From positions 27,929 through 91,928 of the forward strand of contig NZ_JACUUJ010000006.1 of assembly GCF_014859355.1 (NCBI RefSeq): DNA of 64,000 nucleotides, read 5' to 3'. The notes under the pieces were generated by a model, which was not told the DNA's origin, did not search any database, and was given only the letters and a program-made list of their open reading frames with translations. The position numbers and the translations under genes are program-made. Origin of the DNA: Yoonia sp. (GTDB lineage Bacteria; Pseudomonadota; Alphaproteobacteria; Rhodobacterales; Rhodobacteraceae). Within the stretch, counting starts at the first letter, position 1; the number at the start of each line of letters is the position of its first letter. Below are positions 18,134 to 26,638 of the stretch, in pieces.

Positions 18134-20539
18134 ATGCGGATCGACCGAAGAAATTTCCTGCGGCTGGTCACATCACCGTTGCTTGTGCCCGCCTTGCCTG
18201 TTCCGGCAGGCGCCGATGCACCGACGGATGCTGTTTTCATCATCATCGAAGGTATCGGGGCGACGACGCCGGTTGACCTCTTGCAGCGCTGGGTCGCGCC
18301 GTTTCTTGCCGCCAAAATCCCGTTGGCCGTGATCCCCAACCTGGAATCCGACCCAGCCGCTGCGCTAATTGAAGAGCTTCGCCAGATATTTGCAACCTCT
18401 CCGGACCTGACAGAACCGGTGCTGTCGCTTCCCGGTCTTTCTGAACTGCCCCACTATTTTCAGCGGCGAACAGCCAGCGACGCCTTGCAGCGCATGCGCG
18501 GATTGCTTGAAAACGCAGCTGGCGCGCCGCCGTCCTTGCCGGTGACAATCGCGACAAACGCCCCGCTCCTGTCCAATTTTGATGCCCTGCGCTGTCTTGG
18601 TATCCGCAATGTCCTGACCCTCTCGGCGGCGCAGTCGGTGTCCTCGGCGGGTTGCGCCGAACGCGTGGTCTGCCTGCGGGGCGGCCAGCGCATGGTGGTG
18701 GCTGATGTGGCCAACCCCACCCCCTGGATCGAGGGCACCTTTGCCGCGCCGGGCTGGCGGCAGATTGTCTTTTCGTTGGCCGGAATCGAAAATCTGCCAG
18801 CCCCCGATGTCAGATTGCGCGCGCAGCGCGCCGCTGACGCCATCGGTCGCATGCTGAACTCAGGCCGGCACTTCGCTGCGCTTCCGCGCGACCACGCGCT
18901 GTGGTTCGGCGATGACCAGATGCGCTTTGTCGCGGTTCGGATCGCGCCCGGAACAGCCGCGACGGCAGCAGCGATGACGACGATCAAGGATACACTTCTG
19001 GCGCTCGGAATCACCGTAACCGACACCGCGCCACCCGATATTGCGACTGCAACCGACCTTGTGCTTTTGCCCGGCGCCGGGCACGCGTTTGATGACCGCG
19101 GGCGTTTCATCCGTGGCGAAACTGCGCTGTCGCACGCCGCCGACCTGACGCGCCACCCTAACCTGATGCGCGATGCCATCATCACCATCAAACCACAGGA
19201 TTACGCAACGGTCGCGGCCCGCAAGGCGACCCTCGACACGCTGCGCGCGGTCCAGCAATTGCCGGGGACGCGGTTCGTCGATATGCCAGCGTTCGTCGCG
19301 GCAACGGTCACCCCTGATCCGGTCTTTGACCTCCTGCGCGAGACCCGCCGCGACAGCAAGGACGCATCAGAAGACCCCGAGGCGCTGACCCATGACGAAC
19401 TCTTGGCCGATGCCCGTCATGCCTGGACCTACTTCGACCGCTTCACAGTCGCCGCCACGGGGCTTTGCGTTGATACCGTGGATGTGCAGGTCGGCTATAC
19501 GTGGCTGCATCGCGAACTGACAATGTGGGATTTCGGCAGCCTGATTTCGGCTGTCATGGCGGCCCATGAACTGGGGCTGATCCCCGACACGGAATTCATC
19601 GCGCGGTCCGCGCTTTTGGTCGGGGCGCTGCCGGTTGCCCGTATCGGTGGTTTGATGCTCCCGAGCGAGGTGATTTCCGCGGATACTACGGCTGCGCTGT
19701 CCTCTGATTTCAATGCTTGCGATACGGGCCGGCTCTTGAATGTGCTGCGTGCGTTTGACGCCCATCCGCTGATCCGGGGCATTGCAGCGGACAAGATCGC
19801 GCGCTGGGATCTGGACGGCGTCGTCGTCGATGGCCACGTTCATTCCGTGGTGAAGGGGCGACTGGTCGATCGTTTCCGTTCGCAATGCGCGCATTACACC
19901 GCGCTCGCGTTCAGGTCGCGCGGCATAGAGGCCGCATCCCCCTATGAGGTGGCGGACGCAGATTCAAAAACAGACCGCGAGATGCAGCTTCTTCAGTCTC
20001 TTATCGGCCTTGATCCACTTGGGGCCGAGCCACTGCTGCTGGAGGCGCTGGAAATTGGGCTGTCGGAACCGTCGGCCATGCTCGCCGACGTGCTGTTTGG
20101 CGCACAACGGCGCGAGTACGAAAGCACCGGCGCCCTCACAAGCATGTCAGAGGCACCGATCAACCGGGAACCCTGGTTCACCTACCAGGGGCTGAACATC
20201 GCATCTTCCGAAGAACGCTGGGTGGTGAACGCCACCTCGGCTAATCCCCGCTTTGCCACGCCGGCCTTCCGGCGCGAGATCCGGCTGGTCAATACCAAAG
20301 CCGCCTATCTTTGGGCCGCGACCCGGCCGAGCGCCTATTCCACCCTGCTTGCCAGACATGTGCGCGACCGCGCGCGCCTTGATGGCATCGGCTTTTCCCC
20401 CGGGGTCTTTGTGGCCACCGGACAGGCGATGCCGGGCTATTCCGACGTCAATACCAACGGTATCGTCCTTGAGGCGATCGCCTATCTTTTGCGCGGGCGC
20501 ATGCCACGCAAGGACCTGGTGCCACTGCGGCAGCCATGA
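18134..20539 (+). CDS. Tat-exported DUF3131 protein
   Basis: An 801-residue exported protein. The N-terminus MRIDRRNFLRLVTSP carries a twin-arginine motif and a short hydrophobic core, so export is probably by Tat in folded form. Residues about 30-400 look like two divergent deacetylase-type barrels (openings VFIIIEGIGATTPVDLL and MRFVAVRIAPGTAATAAAM) without the usual metal residues. This part is inference. Residues about 420-790 fit DUF3131 (WTYFDRFTVAATGLCVDT, MWDFGSLISAVMAAHELGLI, ATRPSAYSTLLARHVRD). It is divergent from the GT2 fusion over a 163-base spacer, pointing to shared control and a shared polysaccharide pathway. Confidence 0.75.
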   Translation: MRIDRRNFLRLVTSPLLVPALPVPAGADAPTDAVFIIIEGIGATTPVDLLQRWVAPFLAAKIPLAVIPNLESDPAAALIEELRQIFATSPDLTEPVLSLPGLSELPHYFQRRTASDALQRMRGLLENAAGAPPSLPVTIATNAPLLSNFDALRCLGIRNVLTLSAAQSVSSAGCAERVVCLRGGQRMVVADVANPTPWIEGTFAAPGWRQIVFSLAGIENLPAPDVRLRAQRAADAIGRMLNSGRHFAALPRDHALWFGDDQMRFVAVRIAPGTAATAAAMTTIKDTLLALGITVTDTAPPDIATATDLVLLPGAGHAFDDRGRFIRGETALSHAADLTRHPNLMRDAIITIKPQDYATVAARKATLDTLRAVQQLPGTRFVDMPAFVAATVTPDPVFDLLRETRRDSKDASEDPEALTHDELLADARHAWTYFDRFTVAATGLCVDTVDVQVGYTWLHRELTMWDFGSLISAVMAAHELGLIPDTEFIARSALLVGALPVARIGGLMLPSEVISADTTAALSSDFNACDTGRLLNVLRAFDAHPLIRGIAADKIARWDLDGVVVDGHVHSVVKGRLVDRFRSQCAHYTALAFRSRGIEAASPYEVADADSKTDREMQLLQSLIGLDPLGAEPLLLEALEIGLSEPSAMLADVLFGAQRREYESTGALTSMSEAPINREPWFTYQGLNIASSEERWVVNATSANPRFATPAFRREIRLVNTKAAYLWAATRPSAYSTLLARHVRDRARLDGIGFSPGVFVATGQAMPGYSDVNTNGIVLEAIAYLLRGRMPRKDLVPLRQP

Positions 20540-20757
20540 CGGTCAACACCAGATCAGCCGATGCATCAACGGCCATCCTGTTGCTGTCATCCGTAATGCC
20601 TTGCAGGTGACAGGTTCGCTGACGTCCGTCGTGAAACGATCCGGGGCAGGCGGCGGGATTTTGCTGATGTGGATGCGCTATATTATAAATGGTGGAATAC
20701 ATTGTTCTTAAAAGTTATTTCCGCCTTGACGATATCCCCGCGGGAGTCTTTCGACCT

Positions 20758-21390
20758 ATGCAACCCCTTCCCATTCTTTGGTCCTTTCGGCGCTGCCCCT
20801 ATGCCATGCGCGCACGGCTTGCCATCAGGGCCAGCGGGCAGAAGGTCGCACTGCGCGAGATCCTTTTGCGCGCCAAACCCGCCCCATTTCTTGCCAGGTC
20901 ATCCAAAGGCACCGTGCCGGTGCTGGACACGGGCAATCAGGTCATTGCCGAAAGCCGCGACATCATGCTTTGGGCCTTGTCCCGCAACGACCCCAAAGGC
21001 TGGCTGGATATGCCCGATAACGGGCACAGCCTGATCGACCAGTGCGACGGGCCGTTCAAACGCGCCTTGGATCATACCAAATACGCCGTGCGTTTTCCCG
21101 ACCTTGACCCTGAAACAGAACGGGCAAGGGCGATGGATTTCCTGCGTGACCTGAACAAGCGCCTGACCGCAACCCGCCATCTGACAGGCCCTCGGGCCAC
21201 CCTTGCAGACATGGCGATCCTGCCCTTCGTGCGACAATTCGCAAATATCGACCGGGCCTGGTTCGCCGCCCAAAGTCTGGACCCACTCAATCGCTGGCTG
21301 GATGATTTCCTGCACTCTGACGATTTTGAGGGTGTGATGACAAAATATTCACCTTGGCAAGTCGGACAGGATCAGGTCTTGTTCGGGTAA
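20758..21390 (+). CDS. glutathione S-transferase family protein
   Basis: Soluble protein of 210 residues with a thioredoxin-like N-terminal domain. The segment LWSFRRCPYAMRARLAI has the CPYA active-site pattern of glutaredoxin-2-like and omega-class GSTs. SKGTVPVLDTG has the cis-Pro and AESRDIM the Glu/Ser that bind glutathione. An all-helical C-terminal domain follows. The ATG at 20758 begins the conserved domain directly; the longer frame adds an unlikely N-terminus. A second GST gene lies 23 bases downstream. Confidence 0.85.
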   Translation: MQPLPILWSFRRCPYAMRARLAIRASGQKVALREILLRAKPAPFLARSSKGTVPVLDTGNQVIAESRDIMLWALSRNDPKGWLDMPDNGHSLIDQCDGPFKRALDHTKYAVRFPDLDPETERARAMDFLRDLNKRLTATRHLTGPRATLADMAILPFVRQFANIDRAWFAAQSLDPLNRWLDDFLHSDDFEGVMTKYSPWQVGQDQVLFG

Positions 21391-21413
21391 ATCCGTCTTG
21401 AAAGGCCCTGGTC

Positions 21414-22019
21414 ATGATGCAACTGCTTATTTCCCCTGCGTCACCATTTGTGCGCAAGGTGCGGGTCTTGCTGCGGGAAACAGACATGCTGGACAAGGTA
21501 GAGGAAGTTCACGTCGTCACATCTCCGCTTGCGTCAGACCCGAGCGTGCTGGCCGCCAACCCGACGGGCAAGATACCGGCACTCGTGCGCGCCGATGGCC
21601 CTGCCATGTATGACAGTCGGGTGATCACCCGCTATCTGGACGATCTGGCAGGGGGGCATCTGTATCCGCAAAGCCGCATCTGGGAAATCCTGACGCTTGA
21701 GGCGACAGCGGATGCGATCATGGATGCGGCTGTTTTGATGGCCTACGAACTGCGGTTCCGCACCCCCGAACAGCAATCAACGGCATGGCTGGATGCGCAG
21801 TGGGGCAAAGTCAGCCGCAGCGTCACCGCGATCAACAGCCGCTGGGTAAGCCACCTGAGCGGACCACTGACCATAGGGCAAATCGCCGTCGGGTGTGCGC
21901 TGTCCTATCTGGATTTGCGGCATGACGCGCGCAACTGGCGCGATGGCAACATCACCTTGGCCGCGTGGCACGCAGATTGGGTGCAACGCGACAGCATGGT
22001 CACGACACAAGCCGAATAA
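21414..22019 (+). CDS. glutathione S-transferase family protein
   Basis: Second GST-fold protein, 201 residues. The N-terminus LLISPASPFVRKVRVLLRE has the SPFVRKVRV active-site segment. ANPTGKIPALV has the cis-Pro, and YDSRVITRYLDD the GSH-binding Asp-Ser pair. It shares little with the preceding GST beyond fold motifs, so the pair is not a recent duplication. Start: ATG at 21414 or 21417, with AAAGG upstream. Substrate unknown. It ends three bases before the convergent outer-membrane gene. Confidence 0.85.
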   Translation: MMQLLISPASPFVRKVRVLLRETDMLDKVEEVHVVTSPLASDPSVLAANPTGKIPALVRADGPAMYDSRVITRYLDDLAGGHLYPQSRIWEILTLEATADAIMDAAVLMAYELRFRTPEQQSTAWLDAQWGKVSRSVTAINSRWVSHLSGPLTIGQIAVGCALSYLDLRHDARNWRDGNITLAAWHADWVQRDSMVTTQAE

Positions 22020-22021
22020 AC

Positions 22022-22669
22022 CTAGAAATTAAAGCTGACGCCCAAGTTGACCGCATTGGTGATCACATCGGTTTCAAGCGTGCCGCCCGTGTCCAGATCA
22101 GCGGTGTTTGATGAATAGGTGCCTTTGTATTCACCAAAAACAGACCACCGGTCATTGATCGGGTAACTTGCACCTGCAATCACAGTCGCGGCTGGCCCGG
22201 TCAGCTGATATCCAAAGGTTTCGGACGTTCCATTCGTCACCTCGACATGCGGAATCGCCACACCCAGCCCGCCACCAACATAGGGGCTGATTTGACCAAA
22301 GGCACTTGGCCAGCGACGGTAGGCATTAACGGTCAACGTATTCAACCCGTCGGTCATTTCCAGCACGGTATATCCCGGCGGCAATTCGCCCGGCTTGGGG
22401 TATATTTTATTATGTGCGAAATCGAGCCCGAAACCAAAACCGCTTTCCCGCCATTTGGTCGCGCGAATGCCATAATAGGGTGGCGCATCACCTGAACGAC
22501 CTTCCCAAGCAACGGAAAAATCACCGTCCGGGATGGTGCTATCGCCACGGACCGAAACATCTGACGGATTTGCCGTTTGCACACCGCCATAAAAGCTAAG
22601 CTCGACTTCTGCGATGGCGGGTGCTGTCGCAGCCAGGAGCATCACAAATGCAATCGTCGCGCGTTTCAT
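22022..22669 (-). CDS. outer-membrane beta-barrel protein
   Basis: Protein of 215 residues with a signal peptide (MKRATIAFVMLLAATAPAIAE) and alternating hydrophobic strands rich in Gly and aromatic residues (SFYGGVQTA, FGFGLDFAHN, ISPYVGGGLGVAIPHVEV). It ends in FNF, the C-terminal aromatic signal for outer-membrane assembly. The size fits an eight-strand OmpA-like or OmpW-like barrel. A specific function is not visible. Confidence 0.8.
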   Translation of the reverse strand: MKRATIAFVMLLAATAPAIAEVELSFYGGVQTANPSDVSVRGDSTIPDGDFSVAWEGRSGDAPPYYGIRATKWRESGFGFGLDFAHNKIYPKPGELPPGYTVLEMTDGLNTLTVNAYRRWPSAFGQISPYVGGGLGVAIPHVEVTNGTSETFGYQLTGPAATVIAGASYPINDRWSVFGEYKGTYSSNTADLDTGGTLETDVITNAVNLGVSFNF

Positions 22670-23084
22670 CGAATCGGTCCTTAAAGCAGGTCGTTATGTC
22701 AAAGCATCTATGCCTCTGCCCCGACACTCACAAGTAAACACTAATTCACAGTTAAGCGACACGAGGTATCTGTGACACAGCTGTCACAACCTTTGCATTA
22801 AAAAGGCCGATTTGTCCAATTTTCAGCTGATGCGCGTATTTTAAAGGCAGGTTGCACCCCGCCGGTGCGGCTTGTCAGGCGTCTGGCCTGCCGATCTGCA
22901 CGGTCAGAGGGCGCGCACAGCGCGTGATCAAATAACCCCACCCCTTACCAATGGCACCCTGCGCCCGAATGTCCGCTGGACGTTGCAGGTTTTGATGGCT
23001 AAACAGCGGCGGAACAGGCTAACGGCGACGTTCGCCTTATTTTTCGTGTGGGCGCTTAGCCCGAAAAAATCGGAGATGCACACT
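22670..23084. other. divergent spacer between outer-membrane gene and petA
   Basis: This 415-base spacer should hold promoters for both the leftward barrel gene and the rightward petABC operon. It contains an inverted repeat at 22771-22788. An open frame of 68 codons runs in frame into petA from 22872, but it lacks family similarity and is taken as leader. Confidence 0.5.
22771..22788. promoter_or_regulatory. inverted repeat TGTGACA-N4-TGTCACA
   Basis: Perfect seven-base arms separated by CAGC, about 100 bases before the leftward barrel gene and 297 before petA. It resembles a dimeric regulator operator. The spacing (TGTGA-N8-TCACA) is two bases too long for a classical CRP site, so the regulator is not assigned. 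Confidence 0.45.
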
Positions 23085-23645
23085 GTGTCACATGCAGATG
23101 AACACCAAGGCACACGCCGCGACTTCTTGTATTACGCAACCGCCGGTGCCGGCGCTGTTGTCACAGGTGCCGCGGTTTGGCCTTTGGTTAACCAAATGAA
23201 CCCTTCCGCTGATGTTCTGGCGCTTGCCTCGATCCGCGTTGATGTCAGCGCGGTTGACCCCGGCACACAGTTGACAGTGCTGTGGCAGGGCAAGCCCGTC
23301 TTTATCCGTGCCCGAACCGAAGATGAAATCGCTCAGGCCCGCGCTGTCGATATCAGCGCCTTGCCTGACCAGAAGGCGGAAAACGAAAACCTGACTGCCC
23401 CAGCGGATGCATCGGATGAAAATCGCGCCCTATCAGAAGATGGCGTATGGTTGGTTCAGATGGGGATTTGCACCCACCTTGGCTGTGTGCCTTTGGGTGA
23501 ACAAGGTGAATTTGGCGGTTGGTTCTGCCCCTGCCACGGGTCGCACTACGACACGTCAGGCCGTATTCGCAAGGGGCCAGCGCCACGCAACCTTCTTGTG
23601 CCCGTCGCGTCATTCGTTGACGAAACAACAATTCAACTGGGTTAA
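23085..23645 (+). CDS. petA: ubiquinol-cytochrome c reductase Rieske iron-sulfur subunit
   Basis: Rieske subunit of cytochrome bc1, carrying electrons from ubiquinol to cytochrome c1. The 186-residue product has the Tat-type anchor [17 protein letters not shown] (residues 9-25). The two cluster-binding boxes are CTHLGC (129-134) and CPCHGSH (148-154). I place the start at the GTG at 23085, giving [14 protein letters not shown], which matches the known Rhodobacter N-terminus and has GGAG eight bases upstream. The ATG at 23076 sits on top of that ribosome site. Confidence 0.95.
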   Translation: MSHADEHQGTRRDFLYYATAGAGAVVTGAAVWPLVNQMNPSADVLALASIRVDVSAVDPGTQLTVLWQGKPVFIRARTEDEIAQARAVDISALPDQKAENENLTAPADASDENRALSEDGVWLVQMGICTHLGCVPLGEQGEFGGWFCPCHGSHYDTSGRIRKGPAPRNLLVPVASFVDETTIQLG

Positions 23646-23657
23646 GGAGAAAGCGCC

Positions 23658-24998
23658 ATGGCTGGTATCCCCCACGACCATTACGAACCAAAGTCCGGCA
23701 GCGAAAAGTGGTTGCATTCACGTCTGCCTATCGTCGGGCTGATCTATGACACCTTGATGCTGCCCACACCCAAGAACCTGAACTGGATGTGGATCTGGGG
23801 CATTGTCCTGACATTTACGCTGGTCTTGCAGATCGCCACCGGCATCGTGCTGGTGATGCATTACGTGCCACATGTGGATATGGCCTTTACTTCGGTCGAA
23901 CACATCATGCGCAACGTGAACGGCGGCCATATGATCCGCTATTTCCACATGAACGGGGCCTCACTGTTCTTTGTCGCTGTTTACCTGCACATGTTCCGGT
24001 CGCTGTACTACGGGTCATACAAGGCCCCGCGCGAAGTGACGTGGATCATCGGCATGCTGATGTATCTGCTGATGATGGGCACAGCGTTCATGGGGTACGT
24101 GCTGCCATGGGGGCAAATGTCGTTCCACGGTACCGCCGTAATCACCGGCCTGTTTGGCGCCATCCCCTTTGTTGGCGATTCGGTGCAAACATGGTTGCTA
24201 GGAGCGTCCGCCGTGGGCCAACCCGCGCTGAACCGCTTTTTCTCGTTGCACTATCTACTGCCCTTTGTTCTGCTGGGCCTGACGATCGTGCATATCTGGG
24301 CTTTCCACACGACTGGCAACAACAACCCCACCGGGGTTGAGGTCCGCCGCACATCGAAAGAAGACGCACAGAAAGACACCCTGCCTTTCTGGCCCTACTT
24401 CGTGATCAAGGATCTGTTTGCTCTGGCTGTCATCATGGCTGTTTTCATGGCGATTGTCGGGTTCATGCCAAACTATCTGGGCCATCCAGACAACTACATC
24501 CCTGCAAACGCGCTGGCGACACCGTCGCACATCGTGCCAGAATGGTATTTCCTGCCCTTCTACGCGATCTTGCGGGCGTTTACCGCTGATGTCTGGATCG
24601 TGCAGATCGTGCAATTCCTCAGCTTTGGCATCATCGACGCAAAATTCTTTGGCGTGCTGGCGATGTTTGGCGCCATCGTTGTGATGGCGTTGGCGCCCTG
24701 GCTGGACACATCTTCAGTGCGGTCGGGCCGGTATCGTCCGATGTTCAAATGGTGGTTTGCGTTGCTGGCCGTTGATTTTATGGTGCTGATGTGGGTTGGC
24801 GCGCGGCCTGCCCAATTCCCCTACGACTGGATTTCGCTGATCGCTTCGACTTACTGGTTCGCGTATTTCCTGGTCATTCTGCCGCTGCTGGGTGTGCTGG
24901 AAAAACCACAAACGCCACCAGCCACCATCGAGGAAGATTTCAACGCGCACTACGCGCCGAAAGATGGCGGTTCTGCTGTCGTCAACCCGGCCGAGTGA
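23658..24998 (+). CDS. petB: cytochrome b of the bc1 complex
   Basis: Membrane subunit with the two b hemes and both quinone sites, 446 residues. Typical stretches are [40 protein letters not shown] with haem-ligand His, [20 protein letters not shown] of the Qo site, and the [14 protein letters not shown] motif (PEWY) near residue 294. It follows petA by 12 bases with AAGGAG before the ATG. It functions in respiration and in cyclic photosynthetic electron flow. Confidence 0.97.
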   Translation: MAGIPHDHYEPKSGSEKWLHSRLPIVGLIYDTLMLPTPKNLNWMWIWGIVLTFTLVLQIATGIVLVMHYVPHVDMAFTSVEHIMRNVNGGHMIRYFHMNGASLFFVAVYLHMFRSLYYGSYKAPREVTWIIGMLMYLLMMGTAFMGYVLPWGQMSFHGTAVITGLFGAIPFVGDSVQTWLLGASAVGQPALNRFFSLHYLLPFVLLGLTIVHIWAFHTTGNNNPTGVEVRRTSKEDAQKDTLPFWPYFVIKDLFALAVIMAVFMAIVGFMPNYLGHPDNYIPANALATPSHIVPEWYFLPFYAILRAFTADVWIVQIVQFLSFGIIDAKFFGVLAMFGAIVVMALAPWLDTSSVRSGRYRPMFKWWFALLAVDFMVLMWVGARPAQFPYDWISLIASTYWFAYFLVILPLLGVLEKPQTPPATIEEDFNAHYAPKDGGSAVVNPAE

Positions 24999-25014
24999 GA
25001 AAGGACAAAACATC

Positions 25015-25872
25015 ATGTTCCGCAAACTCACCCTGACCGCCGCCGCGGCACTTGCACTGTCAACGGTGCAAGCCCCGGCTGCGGAAATTGAAACCGTCAT
25101 CACAGACTTTGCGTTCCCTTTCGAGGGGCCGTTCGGCAGCTATGACCAGTTGCAATTGCAGCGCGGTCTGCAAGTCTACACCGAGGTTTGTTCAGCTTGT
25201 CACGGGCTTGACCTGGTCGCATTCCGCACGCTTGCCGACCAAGGCGGCCCCGGCCTGCCCGAGGACCAGATGCGTGCTTACGCCGAATTCTACGAAGTCT
25301 TCGATCCAGAGCTGTTCGACGGTGAAGGCGACTTCCGGCCCGCAACCCCGGCAGACCATTTCCCCGGCTCATCGCTTTCCAACGCGCCAGATCTGTCGTT
25401 GATGGCCAAGGCGCGCGCCGGTTTCCACGGGCCTGCGGGCACCGGTCTGGCACAATTGGTCAAAGGTATGGGTGGTGCGGAATACATCGCCTCGCTTCTG
25501 AGCGGCTACGTCGATGAACCAGAGTGTGCGCTGGATGGTGAACCGATGGACGGTTATTATAACGTCGCCTTTGCTGCTGGCGGTTTCCCCGAAAGCTGCA
25601 TTGATGAACACGGGCATCACATGGTCCCCGGCAGCTATATCGCCATGGCCCCACCACTCTATGGAGATGACGTGGAATTTGCGGACGGTGCTGCGACCGA
25701 TCTGGTATCCGTTTCAAAAGACGTGTCCGCATTCCTGATGTGGACAGCCGAACCAAAGCTGGTTGCCCGCAAACAAGCCGGCCTGACAGGTGTGCTGTTC
25801 CTGACGGTTTTATCTGTTCTTCTATATCTGACGAACAAGCGCCTTTGGGCACCGCACAAGAAAAAGCACTGA
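25015..25872 (+). CDS. petC: cytochrome c1 of the bc1 complex
   Basis: Periplasmic c-type cytochrome with a C-terminal anchor, 285 residues. It has a signal peptide ending in APA, the haem site CSACH (59-63), and [16 protein letters not shown]. The late axial-ligand region is around [16 protein letters not shown], and the terminal helix [19 protein letters not shown] is followed by a basic tail. AAAGGA precedes the ATG at 25015. It is the last gene of petABC, followed by a strong terminator. Confidence 0.96.
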   Translation: MFRKLTLTAAAALALSTVQAPAAEIETVITDFAFPFEGPFGSYDQLQLQRGLQVYTEVCSACHGLDLVAFRTLADQGGPGLPEDQMRAYAEFYEVFDPELFDGEGDFRPATPADHFPGSSLSNAPDLSLMAKARAGFHGPAGTGLAQLVKGMGGAEYIASLLSGYVDEPECALDGEPMDGYYNVAFAAGGFPESCIDEHGHHMVPGSYIAMAPPLYGDDVEFADGAATDLVSVSKDVSAFLMWTAEPKLVARKQAGLTGVLFLTVLSVLLYLTNKRLWAPHKKKH

Positions 25873-25894
25873 CACAACGCAACGCACCTTGATT

Positions 25895-25919
25895 GACCCG
25901 CCTCTCTGGCGGGTCTTTT
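25895..25919 (+). terminator. rho-independent terminator of petABC
   Basis: GACCCGCC-TCTCT-GGCGGGTC forms a perfect eight-pair stem followed by TTTT, 22 bases after the petC stop. The stem could also serve the convergent thiQ gene from the other side. Confidence 0.85.
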
Positions 25920-25933
25920 GCGTTTCGGGGGTG

Positions 25934-26638
25934 TTATGCCGGTCCTTGCCCCAGGTAATCAATCAATACGGCAGGCGGATTGGCAAACAACGCAGATGTC
26001 TCGACCGGCGCCGCAGCACGCCCATCCGCTACCAGAACAACATCATCCGCGACATGCCGGGCATCCGCCGGATCATGCGTCACCATAATGACAAGCCGGT
26101 CAGGCCCGGCCAACTTGCCCCGCACGAGGTCCAGCATTTCCATCTTGAGCCCCGGTCCAAGCGCCGAAAACGGCTCATCGAGCAAAACCACCGGTTTGTC
26201 TGCCAGCAGCACCCGCGCCAGCGCAGCGCGGCTTTGCTGCCCACCAGACAGCGCACCGGGTTTACGTCCACCCAAACCGGCCAGCCCCACATCTACCAGC
26301 GCGGCATTCACGCGCGCGGCGTCCTGCGCAGACAGCCGCAACCGCGGGCGCAGCGCCAGCCCAACGTTTTGCGCCACGCTAAGATGCGGAAACAGGTTGT
26401 TATCCTGAAATAAGATGCTGCTGGGGCGATCGCCGGGGGGTAAATCAGTCAGATCACGCCCGTTCCACATGATACGGCCTTTGGCCGGAGGAAAGAATCC
26501 CGCAATTGCGGCCAATAGTGTTGATTTACCCGCACCAGAGGGGCCAATCAGGGCAGTCATCCGCCCTTTTGCCAAGGCCAGATCGGCCCGCAATGCAAAA
26601 TCGTCTTGCTGCAACAGCAGTTTTTCACAGGTCAGCAT
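25934..26638 (-). CDS. thiQ: thiamine ABC transporter ATP-binding protein
   Basis: ATPase of the thiamine/TPP importer, 234 residues from MLTCEKLLLQQDDF. Walker A is GPSGAGKST, the Q-loop LFQDNNLFPH, the signature LSGGQQSR and Walker B VVLLDEPFSALG. An ATG further upstream (26677) would overlap thiP more deeply and adds non-family sequence. The chosen start overlaps the thiP end by 14 bases. The TPP riboswitch ahead of thiB supports thiamine as substrate. Confidence 0.9.
   Translation of the reverse strand: MLTCEKLLLQQDDFALRADLALAKGRMTALIGPSGAGKSTLLAAIAGFFPPAKGRIMWNGRDLTDLPPGDRPSSILFQDNNLFPHLSVAQNVGLALRPRLRLSAQDAARVNAALVDVGLAGLGGRKPGALSGGQQSRAALARVLLADKPVVLLDEPFSALGPGLKMEMLDLVRGKLAGPDRLVIMVTHDPADARHVADDVVLVADGRAAAPVETSALFANPPAVLIDYLGQGPA

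Noticed and set aside
20758..22019. Tandem GST genes as a recent duplication
   Set aside because: The two proteins share only fold-level motifs and differ in active-site sequence.
22872..23084. N-terminal extension of petA of 68 to 71 codons
   Set aside because: It lacks similarity to Rieske proteins and would bury the Tat signal; the GTG start explains the family N-terminus.
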